The notes under the pieces were generated by a model. That model was not told where the DNA came from and ran no database searches. It saw only the letters and a list, made by a program, of their open reading frames with translations. Source: Ziziphus jujuba (taxonomy: Eukaryota > Streptophyta > Magnoliopsida > Rosales > Rhamnaceae). Taken from it: DNA of 64,000 bases. Location of the stretch: NCBI RefSeq assembly GCF_031755915.1, contig NC_083381.1, forward strand, positions 1,500,501 through 1,564,500, in the 5' to 3' direction. Below, one piece after another: positions 56,440 through 64,000 of the stretch (position 1 is its first letter; each line of letters starts with the position of its first letter). A program made the position numbers and the translations under genes.

Positions 56440-57319
56440 ATAGATGATCTATAGATAATAGATGATGTTAAATATAATCTATAATAATTAATTATATTTT
56501 GAAATTTATTTAAAAGTTTTATTACTAATAAGTATATTTGGATTTTTTTTCCATCTATATTATAAAAGTTTGTTAAAAATTATAAATTTACTTCCGCATA
56601 CTACATGTAATATTATTCAACTATGAAATCCAAATTCAAAAATTATCTATATAAATTACCTATATAATTTTTTTCATCTATGGAATTTTCCATCTATGAT
56701 ATAACCATAATAGATGATGTTAAATATAATTTATAATAATTAACGATATTTGAAAATTTATTTAAAAGTTTTATTTCTAATAAGTATATTTGGATTTTTT
56801 TTCAATCTATACTATAAAAAATTGTGGAGAATTATAAATTTGACTTGTATATATAATAGTATTCCATTATGAAATTTAAATTCAAAAATTACCAATATAT
56901 ATTACCTATATAATTTTTTCTATCTATAGAATTTTCCTATTTAATTTTTCCATCTATGGAATTTAAATTTAAATTCAAATGCATTTATATAATTTAATTT
57001 ATATTTAAATGTATTTACATAATATTTTCCATCTCTAGAATTCAAATTCCAATTCAAATGTATTTTTTAGTTCCTTGCAAATAATTAATTTCCGTATATT
57101 AAATACTCATAATGTAATTTAATTATTTATCATCATTATTATTATCATTATTATTTATCCTATAAATATATTTTTACCTTATAAAATAAATTATTTGTGG
57201 AATTCAATTAAAAAATATTTACCTATTTAATTTTTTCCATCTACAAAATTCAAATTCAAATCTAAATGTATTTATATGATTTAATTCAAATTCATACGTA
57301 TTTATATAATATCCTCCGC
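56440..57319. repeat. AT-rich diverged internal repeats within the LTR insertion
   Basis: Two copies of roughly 200-250 bp (about 56,440-56,690 and 56,700-56,940) share 'aatagatgatgttaaatata', 'aagtatatttggattttttt' and 'ataatttttt'. Shorter echoes of 'aattcaaattcaaatgtatt' follow to 57,300. No protein is present and the origin is not identified. Confidence 0.6.
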
Positions 57320-57989
57320 CACTACATGAATATAATTTTCATTATAGGAAACAAATTCTTATTTTATCGAATCAATATATATATTTTTATTATTATTTTA
57401 TTAATTTTATTTTTTTATTATTTTTAAAATTTTCAAAGAGTTTCACCAGCCAATAAACGAGTCACTGACCACAGTCCTTCGGTAATGGTCGCAAAAGGTC
57501 TTGCTCATATATTTTCCTTTTTCTTTTTTTATTATTTAGAAAATCAACGACCAAACAATTGGTCACTGACACGTACCTTTAGTGACTAACAGGAATTGAT
57601 TGCTAAAGGTCTAATATTAACATTATTTTATTCATTTTTTTTATTATTTAGACTATCATTGATCAAACTTCGTCACTGATAATGAATTTTAGAGACCAAA
57701 TTTGGTTTGGTCATTGAAAGTATTCTTCTCGCCAAAATTATAGCGGGAACAATGTCCCATGCTTCACCTTTAGCGACCGGATTATTTTGTGGTCGTAAAA
57801 ACTATTTATTATTGACCAACATGTTGATCATTAAAAGTGGTTGAGTATTGTTCTCAATACCTCAATTACCAAATATTCAACAGCCATAATTTGGTCTCTG
57901 ATGTATACTTTTAGTGACTAAAATATTTGGTAATTAATTGCCTCTTCTTTTTTTCTTTTTCTTTTTTTTTTTTTTTTTTTGGTGTAGCG
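57320..57989. mobile_element. Candidate small CACTA-like element
   Basis: The left end CACTACATGAAT and the right end ...TTTGGTGTAGCG (reverse complement CGCTACACC) share C-CTACA. The interior has scattered short motifs in both orientations such as 'tttagcgacc', 'tttagtgactaa', 'ggtcactga' and 'gaccaaac', the subterminal pattern usual for plant CACTA elements. No transposase and no clear 3-bp duplication were found. The right edge agrees with where LTR similarity resumes. Confidence 0.4.
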
Positions 57990-58443
57990 ATACAAATGTT
58001 CGTGCATCTTCATTGTTATTTCGCTACTAATGTATCATTCTTTTTCTTTGACTCTAATGATTGTAAAAATTCTTTCTTGCCTTGACTTTGATATATATAT
58101 TATTTTGAGCACTTTTAATATTTTGCATTTGTTCATGTGTATTCTTTAGTATGCTTTGGTGGATTGACTGAATATATATGCTTATTTATATTTTTGTTTA
58201 TCTTAATTTAGAACCATTGATGGGTAGACTATGATTTCAAAGTTTATATTAAAAGCATTTATTTTTCTTTATCATTTTACTAGGTTCATGTGTACTCTTT
58301 AGAACCAATCAAAGTGAACCATTTATTTTTCTTTATATCCAATTCATAAGAAGATGCCACTAAATTCTCGGTATTGGTTCAATAGGTTCCCTATGCGAGA
58401 CCATGTTGGGTGCCTAAAAAGGGCCTCGAAAATGGTCTTGTCA

Positions 58444-58880
58444 CTTATGGCTAAAGGATTTAACCAAGAGGAGAAGATTAAACATATAAAGACCTTTTCT
58501 TAGTTTTTACAAAGGATTGTATTAGAATAATTATAATGATGGCTCATTTTGATCGATGCTACATTTGATGGATATTAAAGTTATTTCTATGTGAATGTTT
58601 GTATGAAGAAATTTGTTTGGCCTAAGTAGTATGCTTCCAACATTTGATTTGTATACTCAATAAGTCAATTTAGGTATTGAGTAAGCCTCGAGATAGTAGT
58701 ATAGTTCATGTTTGATGATATGGTCATCAAAATTGTTTTGGAAAATACTGTAAATGAGTGTATATATTGATGATTCTGTTGACAATGAAGTTTTCCTGTC
58801 ATTTTCAAAACTTGTGATCAAGATTTGGAATTGCTATGGAGTTGGGCCCTTGCAAGTTTCTAGAGGACAAGGGAAATTAT
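58444..58880 (+). pseudogene. Decayed Ty1/copia reverse transcriptase fragment
   Basis: Translated in shifting frames it yields AKGFNQEEKIKHIKTFS, then TKDCIRIIIMMAHFD and NECIYIDDSVDNEVFL. These correspond to the copia RT segments AKGFxQxEGIDYxETFSPV, xxxxxIRxxxALAAxxxLELHQMDV and CVYxK. Many stops occur and no YVDD box is intact. It abuts the Ty3 LTR end. Confidence 0.7.
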
Positions 58881-58937
58881 TGTCTATATAGTGTCCTCAC
58901 TGACAAAAGCCCAACATCTTCGCTAGTACACCATTTT

Positions 58938-59135
58938 TTAATGCCTCGAGTTCACGATCCAATTCCACTAGTATAATATTGTTTGTTTTGGACCCAGCCT
59001 ACATTTCATGCCCATTTCTAGATGAGTTTAGGCTTTGATACCATTTTGTAATACCACACGTCCACGATCCAGCTTCGTTAGTATTATATTATCTATTTTG
59101 GGTCCAGCTCACACAGTTTTTTTTTGCCCAGTTGG
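58938..59135. repeat. Two diverged copies of a repeat of about 110 bp
   Basis: 'cacgatccaattccactagt' with 'attgtttgttttggaccca' (about 58,950) recurs as 'cacgatccagcttcgttagt' with 'attatctattttgggtcca' (about 59,065). The function is unknown. Confidence 0.65.
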
Positions 59136-59261
59136 ATCTGGTTTGTCCAAAAGGCCTCATACTAATAGGAGAAGTGTCAACTTATATACCACATAACTAA
59201 GTCCTTCCTAAGCAATGTGAGATTGTTTACTAGTCTTGCCCTTCTTACCTTACATCTTTTA

Positions 59262-59495
59262 ATGCTCACGGATCTTACAACATGGTTCAATTTTGAGAGT
59301 TTAAAAGGCAAATGGATTGCTTTAATGGCAATGAGATTATTGAATTTAGAAGTTATGATGTTACCTAGAGTCAGAATGATAGGATTTTTAGATGAAGCAA
59401 AGGATTTAGGAGTAGAATTTTCTTTAGACATGATGATGGATCATGAAGAAAAAGAAAAAGTGTCAATAGATGAATGTGGGGACCGATTTATATAA
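59262..59495 (+). other. Small open frame of unknown status in D2 (77 codons)
   Basis: ATG at 59,262 opens MLTDLTTWFNFESLKGKWI, later PRVRMIGFLDEAKDLGVEF and a stop at 59,493-59,495. The same DNA in D1 (about 92-316) is broken by a 1-base gain and further indels. I do not recognise a family, there is no promoter or splice evidence, and it may be chance or the tail of an old exon. Confidence 0.2.
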
Positions 59496-60347
59496 GGGTT
59501 CTAAACCTTACCTCAAGCAAATAGGCTCTAATACTACGTAAGGAGAAATATTAAAATATGTCCTCACATTTCATTGATGCTTTGGTGATTATAAATACAC
59601 AATACAACAAACCCATGAAATATACTTTCTATACAAGAGGCCTGATTTTACCTAACAGAATATACAATATTAATAAAATATACCAACATAAAAAGCAATC
59701 AACCCATGAAGCCTAAAAAGCAACATTTAATGTTCATCTCTTGTTGAACCTAAAAAGCAACATTTAATATGAAAAAAATACATCAATCAACCCGTGAAGC
59801 CTAATCTAGAAAATTTCCATAATTAATGTTGGTTTCCATGTTAAATGAAGGCCATACAATAATATTAAAATAAATACTATAATATGGAGGGATAAAAAAA
59901 CAAAAGACGAGCTCATGTTTTTTAAGGTTAAATGACATTCGATATCCAACATAAGAATTTAGTGCCAATGTTATATAAAACATCACTCATTAATTGTCTT
60001 TTTATTCTTGCAGAGATATTTTACTCTTAAAGTCATAGGTTTTTCGTACAATAATTCAAGTTTGAATTCCCCACCTCCAATGATAATATATGTACATATA
60101 TATATATATATTTGGTCGAATGCATGTATATTTCTAATTAATTTTTTTAAGAATTATTCAAATTATTACGCATGTAATACTTTGAAACATAGGTTTTTTT
60201 TTTTTTTTTTTGGGGGCAAATTATTCCGGTTGTTTTGAATTTACAATGGCGGGTTATTTGATTTATTGTGTTCTCTTACTTGAATAACCTATAAGGTAAA
60301 AATCTTTATTTTAAACAATAATTCAAGTTTTAATCCCTCATTCTTAA

Positions 60348-60350
<3 letters not shown>

Positions 60351-60388
<38 letters not shown>
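60351..60388. repeat. (AT)n microsatellite
   Basis: About nineteen AT dinucleotides, present in D2 but nearly absent at the matching place in D1 (about 1,136-1,144). Confidence 0.95.
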
Positions 60389-60391
<3 letters not shown>

Positions 60392-63021
60392 ATTTTTAAA
60401 TTAAAAATATAATAGAATTTTGAAGTACACGTTTCCATGTGGACATGTTAAAGTATTTAATTTTCAGTTATTACTCTTATTATTTATTTATTTTTTTTGT
60501 TTCAGACAAACCTGCTTTTGTCATTATCCCCAAGAGAAACAAGTCGATTACTTTTTTTAAAATGTGATCATTATCAAATGAGGTATGACTATTTTAGGCA
60601 ATTTTAAAGTTTCCTTTTCTTCTAAAAAAAAAAAAAAAAAAAACACTTGGAACGTTCTGGTGACAAACAGGTTCTCAGCAATCTACTAATTATGTTCTAG
60701 ACACTTTCTTTTTGGTGAATAAATATGCTTTGGACACTTATGATTTTAGATCATGTTTAAGTACATGATAAACTTTTTTAATTGAAGTGTCGTCGAAAAG
60801 CAGTCTAAAAATATCTATTCTTAGAATGATCACGCCTTTTTTGTTGCTCTTTTCCGTGGTATGATTTGTTTTCAAGGTAGTTTATGCAAATAGTAGGTAG
60901 ATATGTCCATCCAAAAAGTGCTCTAATCGAGAACATATTCATATTTTCTTTTCATTTTGATGTTTTTTTAAACAAACACATGCTTCGCTGTTCTCTCGAA
61001 AAACGTGTAGCACGGATTGACCATAAAGAAACTTTTTGGTAAATGACCATAAAGAAGCTTAGTTCTTCGAGGAAACATAATATCTTATGTATTTACCTAA
61101 TCTTTGGGTTATCTCTCTCCATGTGTGGCAATTTAGTTACCGAATGGTCCAGATTCTTTCTTTCTTTTAAAAAAAAAAAAAATTACTTTACAAAGCTACT
61201 TTTTTCACATCTTTAGTCTTGAAAAATCCATATAACATACCATATGATGCTACTGTTAACTGTCTTTTTTATGTGAATGACTATTATAATTAAAATAATA
61301 TTACAGGAATAAAAATATTTATTAAATTTATTTATTAAATAAAATATATTAAAATTAAAATTTTTTATATTCATATAATATTAATAAAAATAATTTTAAA
61401 AAATAAATAAAAATAAAATAATTAAATATTATCACATATTTGATATAAATTTAATAAATTTTTTTGATAATTTTAATATTATTATTTTAATTATATTTAA
61501 AAAAAATCTACAAATCGTTAAAAACATATAATATTTGAAAAAAATAATTTTTTATTTTATTTCTTCAATGGACCACGAACAGTTCTCTCCCAGTTGATTT
61601 TTTTTTTTTTTTTTTTGACACCGTTAACTCATAAAAGTTGTAATCCTTCTAATTTTCAGCTACATTTGTTTTATTTATTTATCATTATATTATTTATTTA
61701 TTTTTTTTCTATGTTTTATACTTGAGGATGTCCCCGGTATAAGATAATAAGATATTGACATGTAGAGGCTGAATATGCTATTATAATTTAATATTAAAAT
61801 CATATTTGAGTAAGGATGACCTTATCACCTATCACGTTACTGGATATTTAATATAAAATCGAAATTATAATTTCAGAGAATCAAAAATGAAGAAAAATTC
61901 TAAGGTATGGACATATGGTCAATTTTTAACTTAAGAATCATATAAAAAATAGCAGTTTTTTAAGAAACTATCATTTATTATTGAAATATTGATGAAATTT
62001 TTTTAAAAATTTTTAATTATTATATGCATTTTTAAATTAAAAATTTAACGATGTCCACACCCTAGAAATACTCAAAAATTAGATATATAGATATTGGCCG
62101 ATGCTATGTACCACAATACTTGAAATATAATTTTGATAAATATTATTTTGTCGATTAAATAGATAGATCTAATGTTGTAAAAATTATAGGAAAACAACTC
62201 AAAACTTTCTTAACTGCTTATCCACCTTTAAATGTATCACATTAAAGGTTAAAATGGTTTGTCAAATACCTTAATACATTGAATACTCCCAATTTATAAA
62301 ATATATATATACATATATATATAAAATGTGAAAGTTTCTTTTGATTTTTGGGTAGAATTATCAAGTTTTAAAACAAAGACTTTAAAAATCTTTAACTGTA
62401 ATACCAAGTTAAATTTCCATTTATTCCAATAGCTTAATTATTTTTCTTGATACTTAATCTATTGAAAGGTGGATCATCCATTCAATTATTTGTATGTAAA
62501 CATAAACCTTATTTTAAAGTTTACTTCTCCAGGTTAGATTTTTAGTATTAAAAAATAAATTTTTTAAAGAATTAACAACTAAACCCAAACGGTTAGTCAA
62601 TGTGCAAAATAGTTCACATTAACATATCTTGCATGATAAAGTAGAAAATAGTTCCCAAAAAATCAATTATATATATATAAATATATATGTTTCAGAATTA
62701 GATTTTAACTTCAAATTTTTTTCAATTAATTTTGAAATTACATCGAAAATTATGATTTATAAAATTTAATTATGATCAAACATAGATTAATGGACATTAA
62801 AAATATAATTTTGATTTTATTGATAAAAATTGATAGATTAATTTTTTTAATAATGTTTAAAAATCAAAAAATAAATAAAACTTTTTAAAAACTAGAATAT
62901 AAATAAAATATAACAAAATTGATTTGTATTAATGAAAAATTTTCCCTTTCATTTATTATGTAAAAAAAAAAAAAAACAATTAACATTTTTTTGGCTCACA
63001 TGACAAAAGCAATTAACATAT

Positions 63022-64000
63022 TGTTGAAATGTGGCAATTTTGCCACTTGATGGTGCATGTCACGGGCTAGCATGCACACTTTGGTATCAAATCCTTTCCT
63101 TTTATGAGTTTATATTTTTTGTATGTTTTTAATTGATGCAAGGTATATTTTGATAATGTTTTGTGCCTAAGTTATGTATGCAAAAGTATAGGCAAAATTA
63201 TGCACAAAAGAGTAGGAATGTTATGCTTGAAATGCCTATGGTGCTGGATTCATAATTTCCAGCAACATAGTTCCACTATTTATCTTATATCTCAGGTTGC
63301 AAATGGAGTTTTGGACTGCAATTTTGAGGGATATCTACAGACATATATAGAAGACTATGGTTCAAATTTCAGGTCCAAATGACATGAGAAAGTCCATTTT
63401 CTATTCCAAACAGATTGCTGTATCTAATGGGCTCAGTATGCAGAGTATGGGCCAGTTTTGGAGCTGTTTGGCCCATGATCCGGTTCCAGAACTTTCCTAG
63501 TTCTTGGAACAATATTTATTGATGACCAAGGATGCTTTAAACCAAGTTTCATAAGCAGATACAAAGGGAAACTAAGTAGGTGAAGCTAGTTTGGTTGTTT
63601 ACCCAAACTAGTTAAACAATAGGAACTTAGTTCAAACCATGTGCCACTTTTTTCTATATTTGGAATAGACATGTTGCAGCTGGTTTTTGACTCTTTTGTG
63701 TATGAAAAGTTAGGTGTTGACCATTTTACTTTTTAAATTTCAAATACTTTACTCATTTTGTAAGCTCACATGCTTGGCATGTGTGAAATAGTTGTAATTT
63801 CAAGCTTATATTATAAAATGAATGAAATGGCTACACATCTAAGCCTTATTTTCAAAAGCCAACGTGTTCCTCTTCTTCTTATCTCTTCTTCAACACCTTA
63901 GAACACTCTAGGAACCCTAAAAACCAGAAAACACCATAACCAAAACCTAAAAACACAACTCACACACAACCATTCCCAAAAGCATCACCAAAAGCTTGCT
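63022..64000 (+). mobile_element. Probable LTR of another retrotransposon, cut by window end
   Basis: D2/A-type sequence stops after 'caattaacatat' (compare 16,779-16,790, where it continues 'atcatc'). A new, less AT-rich sequence begins TGTTGAAATGTGG, as many plant LTRs do. It contains an AATGAATGAAA-type AT stretch after 'cttatattataaaatg' near 63,808 and a pyrimidine-rich 'ttcctcttcttcttatctct' region near 63,868, typical of the promoter-leader part of an LTR. The second end and any coding region lie beyond the window, so the class (copia is likely) is not proven. Confidence 0.55.

Larger units (their letters stand above)
54230..58443 (+). mobile_element. 5'-truncated Ty3/gypsy element: integrase tail plus 3' LTR
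   Basis: The retained part starts within integrase and runs through the polypurine tract into a 3' LTR (55,044-58,443). No 5' LTR or upstream pol was found directly adjacent. It is the same family type as the 30,553 element but a separate insertion. Its LTR end matches the solo LTR at 24,078-26,564. The LTR was later enlarged by inserted DNA, including a CACTA-like element. Confidence 0.8.
55044..58443 (+). repeat. 3' LTR of the truncated Ty3 element, expanded by insertions
   Basis: It starts TGTAACACCCCGTC and ends 'ggtcttgtca'. The first 0.8 kb (gttgactgag...; gagttcataaattagcggta) is typical of this LTR family. From about 57,998 to 58,443 it is collinear with 26,150-26,564. Roughly 56,280-57,990 is extra, very AT-rich DNA with diverged internal repeats (for example 56,440-56,640 against 56,700-56,900), so about 1.7 kb was inserted. 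Confidence 0.75.
59178..63021. repeat. Segmental duplication block D2 (right copy)
   Basis: 59,178-62,797 is the direct copy of 1-3,335. 62,797-63,021 continues without a break into sequence matching block A (16,559-16,790). Relative to D1 it has extra DNA at 60,388-60,480 and about 61,815-61,925. A long (AT)n tract lies at 60,351-60,388. Confidence 0.85.

Overview
This is an AT-rich, repeat-dense plant nuclear window, almost certainly from a eudicot. The evidence is the mix of plant LTR retrotransposons (initiator-Met-tRNA primer sites, 2.5-3 kb LTRs opening TGTAACACCC), a tRNA-derived SINE, fragments of plant genes (TRICHOME BIREFRINGENCE-LIKE, katanin p80) and a piece of the mitochondrial nad1 gene. 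I cannot name the species. I see no complete functional host gene. The only long intact reading frame belongs to a young retrotransposon.

Layout. 1-3,335 is a diverged direct copy (D1) of a block that recurs at 59,178-63,021 (D2). 3,336-16,250 is a mosaic. It holds a broken TBL gene (about 3,600-5,950), a 2.1 kb array of about 254-bp units that each carry a long hairpin and switch orientation part-way (6,395-8,530), a nad1 fragment (8,812-8,949), a katanin p80 exon remnant (9,183-9,277) and traces of a minus-strand spliced transcript (11,856-12,756). The upstream part of that transcript is interrupted by a very young 3.2 kb element (12,757-15,952) with near-identical LTRs. This element encodes only Gag plus an aspartic protease and has no reverse transcriptase or integrase, so it is a non-autonomous TR-GAG-type element.

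16,250-17,300, 40,620-46,790 and 47,445-53,605 (A, B, C) are related non-coding blocks, with B and C nearly tandem. C carries two later insertions: a poly(A)-ended retroposon and a SINE with a target-site duplication. Between A and B lie a minus-strand solo LTR with a perfect 5-bp duplication (18,407-21,362), a second solo LTR (24,078-26,564) splitting a tandem repeat, a MITE-like inverted repeat (27,931-28,311) and an old, heavily mutated full-length Ty3/gypsy element (30,553-40,481). After C come a 5'-truncated Ty3 element with its 3' LTR (54,230-58,443, invaded by a CACTA-like element), a decayed Ty1/copia reverse-transcriptase fragment, block D2, and at 63,022 the start of another LTR-like element that runs off the window.

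What works together: only the Gag-protease element looks potentially active, and it would need reverse transcriptase and integrase supplied by an autonomous relative. Everything else reads as a history of segmental duplication followed by nested insertion and decay.
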